DNA of 64,000 nt from Spirosoma oryzae. Lineage in GTDB: Bacteria > Bacteroidota > Bacteroidia > Cytophagales > Spirosomataceae. The stretch spans positions 1-64,000 of the forward strand of contig NZ_PVTE01000026.1 in assembly GCF_003002825.1 (NCBI RefSeq), given 5' to 3'. Position 1 is the first letter of the stretch; each line of letters opens with the position of its first letter. A program made the translations under genes and the position numbers. Positions 1 through 9,600 of the stretch are shown here, piece after piece. Under the pieces are notes generated by a model. The model did no database searches. It was not told the DNA's origin and saw only the letters and a program-made list of their open reading frames with translations.

Positions 1-357
1 ATCTTCTTCGGCCAGTTGGCTATATCTGGCCAACAGCCAGATCATGTTACAGCGTATCGAAGATCATTACCAAACTTAATTCCCCAACACGTTCTTAAAC
101 GGGCGATTGACGAATTAGACACCCGGAAGATGAGCCCCGAAGAGCGGGCCTACTTTGCCCGTGTGACAGCGGCCAATGCGGAAGCGGTCAACGCGGAGAA
201 ACGAAAAATAAAAGAGGCTAAGGAATCAGAGAATTTAGCTGTCAAAACGGAAACAGCTAAGAATCTTCTGAGTCTCGGCCTTCTAACAGTTGGACAGATA
301 GCACAAACCGTTGGTGTGAGTGAAGACTTTGTTCGCGCTCTTTCGAGTGATAAATAG
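1..357 (+). CDS. C-terminal part of a probable Rpn / PD-(D/E)XK nuclease-family protein
   Basis: The frame is already open at base 1 and has no convincing start inside the window (the first possible start is a TTG at 16), so this is probably the 3' part of a gene that begins to the left. About 118 residues are visible: a charged Lys/Glu/Ala-rich helical stretch followed by LLSLGLLTVGQIAQTVGVSE. A helical linker ending in 'LL.LGL....IA...G.S...V..L' is the typical tail of the Rpn family (recombination-promoting nuclease / PD-(D/E)XK transposase-like proteins). The nuclease domain itself is outside the window, so the family call rests only on this tail. Such genes are often multicopy and mobile. 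Confidence 0.5.
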   Translation: MFFGQLAISGQQPDHVTAYRRSLPNLIPQHVLKRAIDELDTRKMSPEERAYFARVTAANAEAVNAEKRKIKEAKESENLAVKTETAKNLLSLGLLTVGQIAQTVGVSEDFVRALSSDK

Positions 358-599
358 CCGTTTGTAACAATGGGGCTTTCGGTTCAACCGAACAGGGCCA
401 AAATTTCACGTTGCCATTATGCCATTAGTGGTGATAAATGACGGGGGCATCAGGTCGATGCGCTACCCGTGCCGCGCGTCGTCGACTGGCTGAAAAAAGC
501 CGGACAGGCTCGCTGAGTAAATTAGCAGGCCGCCAATTCCCTTTTTTAGTACGTTGTCGCGTCTATCAACATGAGTGCTATACGCGCAACGATACGGTT

Positions 600-1469
600 A
601 TGAAGCAACTTCTGGCACTACTCCTGTTCTGTCCGCTGGCAGGCTGGGCTCAATCGGAAACGGTTATTCCGGGGCTGGCGCTGCCCAACCCTCAGGCCGA
701 TACGCTGAAACCAATCGAGATTCGGGAATATCCCTACACCTACGGAAATCGCTCGTACGTGACGACCAGTTTAGCCCGTATCTATTCGTACGATGGGGTC
801 GACGTGCAGAACCCGGCGCAGGAACTGTGGCCCCGGATGCGGGCACTTAACGATCCGGACGTCAACCGAGAATATCAGCTGTATACCAATGCGGTTGAAA
901 GCCGGTCGACCGCACGCGTGTTTGCCGGTATCTTCACGGTAGGCGGGCTGATTGCCATGATCGCCGGTGGTGTGCAGGCGCGCGACTACCAGCAGGCGCT
1001 GAACGCGAAACGGCAGGCCTGGTATGCCACCCCCGCCCAACTGATAACAACGCCAGCTCCGGCGACAATCAGCAAGACCTGCTCTGCCTGGATCGGTTCC
1101 AAAAATTCGGCGGGCGTTACGCAGTGGACGTGTATGTCCGATCTGTCGATAAAAGTTACGGGGGGCGATTCACCACCGCTTTCCGTGCAAGTGCCGAACC
1201 CAAATCAGACGCCGACAACCAGTTTTGCCCCACAACCCCCCATTCCAACTTCTGTCAATATGCCGACAGGGCAGGGGCTACTGTATGGTGGACTGACGTC
1301 GGTATTGATCGGCACGGTTATCTGGTATACCATGCCGAATACGGGCGACCATTTTCACCGGGCCGTTCAGCTCTACAACCGGGCGCTGCCCCGCAAGATT
1401 TCCTGGCAACTGTTTCCGTATAGCCAATTCGGGATGGGTGGTCTTACGCTGCTGGGAACATTCAAATAG
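600..1469 (+). CDS. Secreted or membrane-anchored protein of unknown function
   Basis: The reading frame is open from 438, but ATG 600 is preferred because it gives a clean signal peptide (MKQLLALLLFCPLAGWAQ). The mature protein is about 270 residues. It has a Tyr-rich N-terminal part, a hydrophobic segment around residues 107-122 (FAGIFTVGGLIAMIAGG), a Pro/Thr-rich middle (QVPNPNQTPTTSFAPQPP) and a second hydrophobic segment (LLYGGLTSVLIGTVIWYTMP), ending near the outer-membrane-like IS/FG pattern ISWQLFPYSQFGMGG. I do not recognise a family. The two hydrophobic stretches suggest membrane attachment after export. It is convergent with the small gene at 1480-1662. The coding status is well supported by the signal peptide and length. 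Confidence 0.7.
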   Translation: MKQLLALLLFCPLAGWAQSETVIPGLALPNPQADTLKPIEIREYPYTYGNRSYVTTSLARIYSYDGVDVQNPAQELWPRMRALNDPDVNREYQLYTNAVESRSTARVFAGIFTVGGLIAMIAGGVQARDYQQALNAKRQAWYATPAQLITTPAPATISKTCSAWIGSKNSAGVTQWTCMSDLSIKVTGGDSPPLSVQVPNPNQTPTTSFAPQPPIPTSVNMPTGQGLLYGGLTSVLIGTVIWYTMPNTGDHFHRAVQLYNRALPRKISWQLFPYSQFGMGGLTLLGTFK

Positions 1470-1479
1470 CGACAGACAC

Positions 1480-1662
1480 CTACTGTATGGTCTGTGGGAT
1501 GTCGACAAGCCAGAGTAGCAGCAGGGATAGCAGGAACAGGACACCCATAAAGATGACCAGCCAATCCGGCCTTCGGGGGGGCTGGTCGTCCCGGCGTTTC
1601 GGACTGTGCTGCTGGCTCGTCGCGGAAACGGTATCAGCCGGAAAAAACGGAGGAGGAAACAT
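1480..1662 (-). CDS. 60-residue single-pass membrane protein, putative member of the trehalose-island regulon
   Basis: This short ORF encodes a hydrophilic Pro/Arg/Asp-rich N-terminal half and one strong transmembrane helix near the C-terminus (WLVIFMGVLFLLSLLLLWLV). No family is recognised and there is no signal-peptide cleavage site. Support for a real gene is contextual: about 40-95 bp upstream of its ATG (1662) lies a -7-like TTTG element and tandem CTTAG boxes with 11-bp spacing, in the same arrangement as upstream of otsAB. It is also next to the sensor kinase/regulator pair. It could be a small modulator of the kinase or an envelope stress peptide; both are guesses. A chance ORF remains possible. 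Confidence 0.5.
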   Translation of the reverse strand: MFPPPFFPADTVSATSQQHSPKRRDDQPPRRPDWLVIFMGVLFLLSLLLLWLVDIPQTIQ

Positions 1663-1700
1663 GGCAGTTAGCGGGCTAGGTACTGAAACGGGGGAATAGC

Positions 1701-1756
1701 CAAAGGTGCTACCTGTGTCTTAGGATTCGCTGATAAACTCCTTAGAGTCTGCTTAG
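1701..1756 (-). promoter_or_regulatory. Putative response-regulator boxes (CTTAG, 11-bp period) and -7 element
   Basis: CTTAG occurs at 1719-1723, 1741-1745 and 1752-1756, that is at offsets of 22 and 11 bp. On the minus strand these read CTAAG toward the 60-residue gene that starts at 1662. The minus-strand TTTG of a possible -7 element lies at 1701-1704, 18 bp from the nearest box. The same box-to-TTTG distance (17-18 bp) recurs at 6407/6424 and 11952/11970. Direct repeats with about 11-bp spacing are typical of OmpR/PhoB-type regulators; the regulator at 3128-3805 is the obvious candidate. Confidence 0.5.
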
Positions 1757-1763
1757 AAAGCGA

Positions 1764-3131
1764 TTACGGTCTGGGCAACTCAATCGTAAAAACGGTAAGC
1801 CGATTGATTGTCGACGTGACGCTGATCTGCCCGCCATGTAACTGAACGATGCGCCTGACAAGCGACAGGCCAACACCGTACCCGCGTATTGCCGACCGTT
1901 GACGGCTGCGGTAGAAGGGTTCGAAGATATACGGCAGGTCATCGGCAGGAATTGGTTGCCCTACATTCTCGATCTGGATACGAATTGCGTTCTGACCAAA
2001 CTGCATGCGTACCAGCGCTCGCCCATCGTCCGAAAATTTACAGGCATTCTCGGTCAGGTTTTTCAGCGCAGTTTCCAGAAGCGGTTTGTTGCCCTGAATC
2101 GTCAGCTGATCTACATCGTCGGGCAATACGCCCAGTTCGATACTGACTATGTACTGTGGATGTAAACCCATGACCTGATCGCGCACGTCCCAAACAAGTT
2201 CGTCGATACGTACTGTGTCGGTCAGCAGGTCGGATGATTCGTCCTGATTGATTTTCGAGAGTTGAAGCAACTCGTGTGTCAGCGTTGTAAGCTTGCCGAC
2301 GTCTTCGAGCACCGAGCGGATGGTACGTCGGTAGCTGTCCGGGTCGCGCTGATTGAGCAGGCTGACTTCCAGTTGCGAGCTGATCTGGGTAAGCGGATTT
2401 TTCAGCTCGTGCGATACATTGGCAACAAACAACCGCTGTAACCGAAACGATTCGCCTACGCGGTCTAGCAGCCGATTGATTGTTCGGGACAGTCGGTTAA
2501 TCTCGTCGTCTTCGTTGGTGATCGGCAAACGCTCGTCCTGATTGTGCGGAAAAATGGCGTTGACAACCCGGTCGATCTGCTGCATCGGTCGCAGGGAGTC
2601 GCCCGCGAAAAACCAGCCCGAGAAGGCCGTTATGCCGACAATCAGCAACAACAGCCCCAGCAAGGCCCACAGGAGCCGTCGTAAAAACGCGTCGCCGTAC
2701 GTGTTTTCGTCGCTCGCCACCACGACCAGCTGCCCGGCAGCGGTTGTAAAGCGGCTACCGGATAAGTAGTAGCTCTCCTGCCTAAAATCGATCCGCTCGT
2801 CCTGCCGGATTGTCGTCAGTACTGACACTGGAATAGTCAGGGATAGACTCTTGTTCGTTTCCAGTACAACCCGGTTCTGGTTATCGAAAACGATAAGCTT
2901 CTGATTTGTTCGTTGCCCTTTCCCGCTGCGACTTACCTGCTGAATAAGCGATTTGTGCAGGCCGTGGCGAATCAATATGTCACCAACCATATTGACGCGC
3001 TGATCGAGCCGACGATAAAAATCCGACGAGATGAAATACCAGCAGAATGCATAGATACTCACAAACGCCAGCAGCAGGATGCTGGATACCAGACCGGTAA
3101 ACCGAAAGGTAAGTCGCTGGCGGATGGTCAT
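1764..3131 (-). CDS. Membrane sensor histidine kinase (HAMP-HisKA-HATPase_c)
   Basis: 455 residues. Topology: TM1 (about residues 12-34), a periplasmic sensor region of about 115 residues, TM2 (about 151-175), a HAMP linker, then HisKA with the phosphorylated His at residue 241 in VSHELKNPL and a HATPase domain with N box (LTENACKFSDDG) and G boxes (IFEPFYRSR, GYGVGLSLV). It should autophosphorylate and pass phosphate to the partner regulator upstream, with which it overlaps by 4 bp (ATGA), indicating translational coupling. The sensor domain is not recognised, so the signal is unknown. The neighbouring trehalose genes suggest osmotic, desiccation or envelope stress (inference). Confidence 0.93.
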   Translation of the reverse strand: MTIRQRLTFRFTGLVSSILLLAFVSIYAFCWYFISSDFYRRLDQRVNMVGDILIRHGLHKSLIQQVSRSGKGQRTNQKLIVFDNQNRVVLETNKSLSLTIPVSVLTTIRQDERIDFRQESYYLSGSRFTTAAGQLVVVASDENTYGDAFLRRLLWALLGLLLLIVGITAFSGWFFAGDSLRPMQQIDRVVNAIFPHNQDERLPITNEDDEINRLSRTINRLLDRVGESFRLQRLFVANVSHELKNPLTQISSQLEVSLLNQRDPDSYRRTIRSVLEDVGKLTTLTHELLQLSKINQDESSDLLTDTVRIDELVWDVRDQVMGLHPQYIVSIELGVLPDDVDQLTIQGNKPLLETALKNLTENACKFSDDGRALVRMQFGQNAIRIQIENVGQPIPADDLPYIFEPFYRSRQRSAIRGYGVGLSLVRRIVQLHGGQISVTSTINRLTVFTIELPRP

Positions 3132-3805
3132 TCTGCTTTAAACACGTACCCCATACCAAACTGGGTATGAATGAGTTTCTGGTCGCTGTTCCGGTCGATT
3201 TTCTTGCGCAGGTAATTGATGTACACTTCTACGACGTTTGTGCCTGAATCGAAATTCTGATCCCAGACGTGTTCGGCAATTTCTGGTTTCGACAGCACCC
3301 GCCCCTGATTCCGCATCAAAAATTCCAGCAGTGCAAACTCGCGGGCCGTCAGGTCGACAGGCTGATCGTCGCGCGTGACCGTTTTGGCATCCAGATTCAT
3401 CTCTACACCACCGTACCGCAGGGTTTGCGCCGTCATGGCTACCTGCGTACCCCGTTTGGTCAGCGAGCGCACCCGCGCCAACAGTTCAGAAAACTGAAAC
3501 GGTTTCGTCAGGTATTGGTCGGCTCCGGCATCGAATCCCAGAATTTTGTCTTCGGTCTCGCCCAGAGCGGTCAGCATCAAAATTGGCGTCGTGAGCCCGC
3601 TTGCCCGTAGCTGACGGCAAAGTTCGTAGCCGTTCAGGCCCGGTATAATCAGGTCGGTAATGATCGCGGCATAATTGTTTTTCAGGGCCAGCCGTTTGGC
3701 AATTAGTCCGTCATAGGCAATATCTACCTCAAACTGACTTTCTTCCAGCCCCTGCTGAATGGCCTGTAGCGTTTTAGTCTCGTCTTCAACGACCAAAAGT
3801 TTCAT
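3128..3805 (-). CDS. OmpR/PhoB-family response regulator
   Basis: 225 residues: receiver domain with acidic pocket (VEDE), phosphoacceptor Asp51 in IITDLIIPGLNGYEL, Thr (MLTALGE) and Lys (YLTKPF), followed by a winged-helix DNA-binding domain (LTAREFALLEFLMRNQGRVLSKPEI ... VYINYLRKKID, quoted in part). It is the first gene of a two-gene operon with the kinase at 1764-3131. OmpR-family proteins bind direct repeats with about 11-bp spacing; tandem CTTAG boxes of exactly that period lie before several neighbouring genes, making this protein their likely binder. No such box is visible in front of this operon, so it is probably not controlled by the same boxes. Confidence 0.93.
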   Translation of the reverse strand: MKLLVVEDETKTLQAIQQGLEESQFEVDIAYDGLIAKRLALKNNYAAIITDLIIPGLNGYELCRQLRASGLTTPILMLTALGETEDKILGFDAGADQYLTKPFQFSELLARVRSLTKRGTQVAMTAQTLRYGGVEMNLDAKTVTRDDQPVDLTAREFALLEFLMRNQGRVLSKPEIAEHVWDQNFDSGTNVVEVYINYLRKKIDRNSDQKLIHTQFGMGYVFKAE

Positions 3806-4149
3806 AGTAGCGGAAGGTTACGCTGTTCCACTGACTGCACCCCGGTCGACGGCAGTAACGTTAAGTCTTGAATCGCCCCTGGTAATCGCCAGATTTTCTT
3901 TGTCTGGATTTACCCCCCGCCCCCTGAAGGGGGAGAAGTTCATACGCGATTTTCTCCCCCTTCAGGGGGCGGGGGGTAAATTCAGCTAAATAGTGACAGC
4001 TCTGATGGTCGACAGAGGTGTGCAGTGTAGAACAGCTATAGGAATAAACGTCTTTAGCGCAGTGGTGTTCTCAGTAAAGGTCTCGGGCCCCGTTTGCTGT
4101 ACCGAGATAAGAGATGCTTCCGGCGTAAACGAAACGCCGGAGCCTCTAC
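3806..4149. repeat. Intergenic region with a 29-bp perfect inverted repeat (3909-3980)
   Basis: No gene is seen in these 344 bases. The main feature is a perfect inverted repeat, arms 3909-3937 and 3952-3980 with a 14-base loop, built from C6, C5 and G5 runs around CTGAAGG. Each arm also contains the smaller palindrome CCCCCTGAAGGGGG. C-rich palindromes of this type recur between genes in Spirosoma-like genomes (from general familiarity, not a search). It lies upstream of the response regulator and downstream of otsAB, where it may also act as a bidirectional terminator. A second small palindrome (CTCCGGCGTTTCG / CGAAACGCCGGAG, about 4110-4144) sits just after the otsAB stop and could be its terminator. 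Confidence 0.7.
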
Positions 4150-6369
4150 TTACTCGTTAGTGATTAATACGTCACTGATGCGCTGTAGCAGGGTTTCCAC
4201 GTCCTGCTGACGAGCCAGCCGATAGCGGGCAAACGATTGACCAGCGCCTACCTTCGCCGTATACACCCAGTTGGGTAAGAGTCGAAACATATCTTCATCG
4301 GTCGTGTCGTCACCAATACTGACAATGAAATCGTAGGGTTTCTGCTCCAGAATCGTCAGCGCGACGGTTCCTTTGCTGTACCGGGCCGCCTTCACTTCCA
4401 CCACTTTGTTGCCTTGAATAACCGACAGGGGGATGGAGAATGAAGTATCCCGCAGTTGATTGGCCAGTTCCATCGCCTGGGCATCACTATCCTTGTCCGC
4501 CACCATCCGGTAATGCCAGGCTAATGCAGTTTCTTTGGCTTCGATGAACGAACCGGTAAAGCGTTCCACGAACGGGGCCATGATCGACCGGACGTTGCCA
4601 ACCCAGTCATCGGCCGACAAGTCGAGCAACTCCCAGGGCTGATCCGGTTTTTTCAGAAAAGCACCATGTTCAGCGACCAGAAAAACGGAGATGCCCGCGA
4701 ACGTTTTCTCCAGGAAGGCCCGGTTGCGGCCGCTGATGACCACCAGATCACTACTTTCGGCCAGGTGGGCCAGGGTCTGTTTAAGCGATTCGGACGGACA
4801 GGCGTCGGCCGGGTCGTCCACAAGCGGAGCGAGGGTGCCGTCGAAATCCAGCAGGAGCAGACGTTGACTGGCACCCTCAAAGGCATTGACGAATGTCGGT
4901 ACCGGCAGGTCGGTTTCCAGCTCAGGTTTATACCGGGATACATCCGCAAACGCCGTCAAAAAATTGTGACTCCATCGAAAGACGGTATTGTTTTGCAGGT
5001 GTTCCCGCATGGCGATCATGCGTTGTTGCTGCTCCGACTCAGGCATTTCCAGTCCCTGCTGTATGGCATCGGCCACTTCCTGCGTATCCGTCGGGTTGAT
5101 AATCAGCGCATCTGTCAACTCCTGCGCGGCTCCGGCAAACTCGCTCAGAATCAGCACGCCCTTGTGATCGTGACGACTGGCTACAAACTCTTTACAGACC
5201 AAATTCATCCCGTCCCGAATGGGCGTAATAAGGGCCACGTCGCAGGCCGTGTACAGGGCCAATAGCTCCGTAAACGACAACGACGAGTACGAATAGATGA
5301 TCGGACGCCAGCCAATCGTACCGAATCGACCATTGATCCGTCCGACGGTTTCTTCGATTTCGCGTTTGAGTTCCTGGTACTGCCCAATCTTATCGCGCGA
5401 CGGAACCACTGTCATGACCAAGGTTACCCGGCCCTGCCAGTCTGGATGGTGGGCCATAAACCACTCGAAGCCCTGAAGCCGGTAGATGATTCCCTTTGTG
5501 TAATCGAGCCGATCGACGGAAAAGATGATCTTGTTTTGCCGGAGCAACTGCTGGTATTGCTGCCGGGTATTGACCACGTCTGCTTCCTGCGCACTGGTGT
5601 TGAATTTAAAAAAGTCGACGCTGATCGGGAAGTCGCCGACCATAACCGATCGGTCGGGTAGCACGATGCGCGGGCCGATAATCGGTAGCTCCAGTACATC
5701 CGAAACGCTTTGTAGAAAATGCTGTACATAATCGGTGGTATGAAATCCGACGACGTCAGCACCCAGGATGCCTTTCAGTAGGGCCTGTCGCCAGGTGCGT
5801 GGCAGCAGCTTTACGATCTCGTACGTAGGAAACGGAATATGAAAGAAGTATCCGATTGTGGCGCTGGGAATCGCCTGCCGGACCATATCGGGCAGTAGCA
5901 TCAGTTGGAAATCGTGAATCCAGACCAGATCGCCGGGTTGAATCAACGCCGTCAATGTCTCCAGAAACCGCGTGTTGGCTTGCTGATAGCTTTGGAAGTC
6001 AGTTTCTTTAAACGATGCATAGGACGGGAAATAATGAAAGAGGGGCCAGATCAGGTCGTTGCTGAATCCGTAGTAAAAGCCATTGTGTACTGCCTCCTCG
6101 ATAAAAACCGGATGGGCTACAAAGGCATCATTTTCCAGCGTAGCCGGATCGGCCGATTGCAATGACGCATCGCCGAAACCAACCCAGTGGATTTTAGCCG
6201 TTGAATCGCCCTGTCGCTGTCCCATCTGCTCCGCCATCGAGAGTACGGCCGAAACGAGTCCGCCGGAATTCTGTCGTAGTTCAGTACCGTCGTCGGTTTG
6301 TTGTACCGTGAACGGTAAGCGATAAGAAACAATGAGTAGTCGATTAAATGAAGAGTCAAATGGTTGCAT
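4150..6369 (-). CDS. Bifunctional trehalose-6-phosphate synthase / phosphatase (OtsA-OtsB fusion)
   Basis: 739 residues. The N-terminal part (about 1-480) is a GT20 glycosyltransferase that makes trehalose-6-phosphate from UDP-glucose and glucose-6-phosphate; visible motifs are NSGGLVSA, WIHDFQLMLLP, SVDRLDYTKGI and ITPIRDGMNLVCKEF. The C-terminal part (about 500-739) is a HAD phosphatase with DFDGTLAPL, VISGRN and GDDTTDEDMF, which removes the phosphate to give trehalose. Single-chain fusions of the two activities are common in Bacteroidota. It is divergent from the TreS-maltokinase gene, and four tandem 11-bp boxes lie 55-92 bp upstream, suggesting co-regulation of trehalose synthesis. Cytoplasmic; all motifs needed for activity appear present. 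Confidence 0.95.
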   Translation of the reverse strand: MQPFDSSFNRLLIVSYRLPFTVQQTDDGTELRQNSGGLVSAVLSMAEQMGQRQGDSTAKIHWVGFGDASLQSADPATLENDAFVAHPVFIEEAVHNGFYYGFSNDLIWPLFHYFPSYASFKETDFQSYQQANTRFLETLTALIQPGDLVWIHDFQLMLLPDMVRQAIPSATIGYFFHIPFPTYEIVKLLPRTWRQALLKGILGADVVGFHTTDYVQHFLQSVSDVLELPIIGPRIVLPDRSVMVGDFPISVDFFKFNTSAQEADVVNTRQQYQQLLRQNKIIFSVDRLDYTKGIIYRLQGFEWFMAHHPDWQGRVTLVMTVVPSRDKIGQYQELKREIEETVGRINGRFGTIGWRPIIYSYSSLSFTELLALYTACDVALITPIRDGMNLVCKEFVASRHDHKGVLILSEFAGAAQELTDALIINPTDTQEVADAIQQGLEMPESEQQQRMIAMREHLQNNTVFRWSHNFLTAFADVSRYKPELETDLPVPTFVNAFEGASQRLLLLDFDGTLAPLVDDPADACPSESLKQTLAHLAESSDLVVISGRNRAFLEKTFAGISVFLVAEHGAFLKKPDQPWELLDLSADDWVGNVRSIMAPFVERFTGSFIEAKETALAWHYRMVADKDSDAQAMELANQLRDTSFSIPLSVIQGNKVVEVKAARYSKGTVALTILEQKPYDFIVSIGDDTTDEDMFRLLPNWVYTAKVGAGQSFARYRLARQQDVETLLQRISDVLITNE

Positions 6370-6634
6370 TAACGATATGCGTTGCTGAACGCGCAGTGTA
6401 TTTCAGCAAACTAGCCTTTCCGGCTTAGAGGGGGCTTAGGTAAACCTTAGAAACTCATTAGAGAAGTAGCCGTCCGGGTGAATTGCCACCATCAGCCAAT
6501 TCTTAGCGCTTTTCTAAGGAGTTTCTAAGCATATCCTTATATCCGGGGTTTAAGTTGCCGGAATTAGTCTCGTCTACTCCGGTCAGTACATTGGGCCGAC
6601 GGGAGTGGATACAACAGCCATTACTCAACACGGT
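6370..6634. promoter_or_regulatory. Divergent otsAB/treS promoter region with tandem 11-bp boxes on both sides
   Basis: Toward otsAB, CTTAG starts at 6424, 6435 and 6446 and a variant ATTAG at 6457: four units with an exact 11-bp period. The minus-strand TTTG of a -7-like element lies at 6407-6410, 17 bp from the nearest box. Toward treS, CTAAG starts at 6514 and 6525 and CTTAT at 6536, again in 11-bp steps, followed by TTAAGTTG (6550-6557) as a weak -7 candidate. A lone CTTAG is at 6502. No TTG -33 element is obvious at the right spacing on either side, as expected for activator-dependent promoters. Confidence 0.6.
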
Positions 6635-9600
6635 ATGACAAGCAACACAAGTGAACAGCAGGACAAGCTTTATTGGTACAAAGACGCCATTATTTACGAA
6701 CTGCACATAAAAGCATTCTGCGACGGGAACGGCGACGGTATCGGCGACTTTCAGGGTCTGCTCAACAAGCTGGATTACCTCCAGGAACTGGGCATTACGG
6801 CAATCTGGCTACTCCCGTTTTACCCGTCGCCCCTGCGCGACGACGGGTACGACATTGCCGATTACTACGCCATCAACCCGGCATACGGCACCATCGAGCA
6901 GTTTAAAACCCTGATCCACGAAGCCCATCAACGGAATCTGAAAGTCATTACGGAACTGGTAATCAATCACAGCTCCGATCAGCACCCCTGGTTCCAGCGG
7001 GCCCGCCTTGCGCCAAAGGGTTCGCCCGAACGTGATTACTACGTCTGGACTGATGATCCGACGCAGTACAAAGACGTACGGATTATTTTTCAGGATTTTG
7101 AAAGCTCGAACTGGACCTGGGACCATGCAGCGCAGCAGTACTACTGGCACCGCTTTTTTCATCACCAGCCCGACCTTAATTACGACAATCCGCTTGTGCA
7201 GGCGGAGGTGTTCCGGCTTATCGATTACTGGTGCGAACTAGGCGTCGACGGGTTTCGGCTGGATGCCGTACCGTATCTGTTCGAACGGGAGGGAACGAAC
7301 GGGGAGAATCTACCTGAAACGCATGCGTTCCTGAAAAAACTGCGCAGCCACGTCGATACCTACCATCCGGGTGTCGCGTTTCTGGCTGAAGCCAATATGT
7401 GGCCCGAAGATTCGGCCTCGTACTTCGGCGATGGCGACGAATGCCACATGAACTACCATTTCCCGGTGATGCCCCGTTTGTTTATGGCGCTACAGATGGA
7501 AGACCGGTACCCGATCACCGACATCTTCGATCAAACGCCAACTATTCCCGAGAGTTGTCAGTGGGCCATTTTCCTGCGGAACCACGATGAGCTGACACTG
7601 GAAATGGTGACCGACGAAGAGCGGGATTATATGTACAAAACCTACGCCCGCGACCCCCGTGCCCGCATCAACCTCGGCATTCGTCATCGGCTGGCTCCGC
7701 TGCTGGGCAATAACCGGCAGAAAATCGAGCTCATGAATAGTCTGCTTTTTTCGCTGCGCGGTACGCCGGTCATTTATTATGGTGATGAAATCGGGATGGG
7801 CGATAACGTGTATCTGGGCGACCGCGATGGCGTTCGGACACCGATGCAATGGTCGCCGGATCGGAACGCGGGTTTCTCGGCTGCGAATCCGCACAAGCTC
7901 TATCTGCCGACCATTCTCGACCCGGAATACCACTACGAATCGGTTAATGTCGAGAATCAGCGCCGGAATACGTCGTCGCTGTTCTGGTTTATGAAGCGGA
8001 TGATTACGCTTCGGAAGAAATACAAAGCCTTCGGTCGGGGCGACTTGCGGTTTCTGGACATCGACAATCCAAAGGTGCTGGCCTTTACGCGTACCTACGA
8101 GGAGGAGACACTGCTGATTATCATTAACTTATCCAAGTTCGCCCAGCCCGCCGAAATCGAGTTGACCGGGTTTGGGGGCTACGTGCCGATCGAAGTGTTT
8201 AGTCAGAATGCCTTCCCGGCAGTTTTGGCGAACGAGACGTATTTCTTTACCCTGGCCCCGCACGATCATCAGTGGTTTGTGCTGGAAAAAGCCAGTAAAA
8301 CTGCCGTGACTTCGCGTCAGTTACCCATCATCCAGCTAGCGCACTGGGATCAGCTACTGAGCGGTGGGCCCCGGCAGCAGCTTGAAGCCGAGATACTGCC
8401 CGGCTACTTACGCAGCGCCGACTGGTTTCAGGAAAAGAAAGAAGCCATGCAAGGCGTTTCGGTACTGCATCACGCACCACTAGCGATCGCGCCAGCGCAG
8501 GTGCTGTTGCTGGAGGTCGCGTATAGTAAAGGATTGCCCGATATCTTTCAATTGATCGTGGCGTTTGCCGACGAAGCTCAGGCGGGTAAGCTGACACAAA
8601 GTTGCCCGCAAGCCGTATTGGCTACGCTGGAGCTGGGTGCTGAACCGGGCGCGCTGTGCGATGGCTTGTACCTTGCCGACGTTCAGCAGGCGTTGCTGCA
8701 ACAACTAGCCGGTGACGACCGAGGTGGCGATGCTACTCTGGTCGTTCAGAGCGAACCGGACCTGACGGCGTATGTTCAGGAGCACAGTGGTATAAAACCA
8801 AAGCTGACCGCATCCGGCCCTGATTATGCGGCTGTTGCCTACGACCACTGCTATCTGCTGAAGGTGTACAGAAAAATCGATCTGTCTGTTAATCCGGATA
8901 CGGAAATGACGCGGTTCCTGACTGCGCAGGCTGGGTTTGACAGTGTTTCTCCCGTTGCCGGATCGATGGAGATGAAGGCTGAGGGCGGGCCGATTACACT
9001 GGGTGTTATGCAGAAGATGGTGGCTCGACACGGCGATGGTAAACAGTATGTACTGGAGCGGATCAACAACTTCATCGAGCGAATTCTGGCCCGTGATCCG
9101 GCGCAGTTAGCCGCTGCACTAGCAGCACCACTGCGCCCGTTAACCCAGCCTCTTTCATTTCCTGACCTGCCGATCGAGACCCAGGAATTAGTAGGGCATC
9201 GGGCCGCTCAGCAGGCCAATCTTTTGGGCGAACGCATTGGGCAAATGCACCTGGCGCTGGCTTCTAACAGCACGCATAAAGACTTTACCCCGGAAGAGTT
9301 CTCGCTGCATTACCAGCGCTCGCTGTTCGCAGGCTTCCAGTCGCTGGTTCGGGAAAGTTATCAGGCTCAGAAACGAACGCTACCATCACTGCCTGACGAC
9401 GTGCGGTTGGGTGTCGAGCAACTACTAACCCGGAGAAACGACTTATTGACCCTGTTTAAGCGAATCTACAGCAGGAAGCTGGACACAACGAAAATTCGTA
9501 TTCACGGCGATTTACAACTGGAAAAGATTCTGCTGACTGGCAACGACATTGCTATCCAGGACTTTGGGGGTGACACAAACCGAAGCTACAGCGAACGTCG

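Noticed and set aside
6424-6461. Tandem 11-bp repeats as a CRISPR or minisatellite
   Set aside because: Only five bases per unit are conserved and the array is short; spacing and placement before promoters fit regulator boxes, and there are no cas genes.
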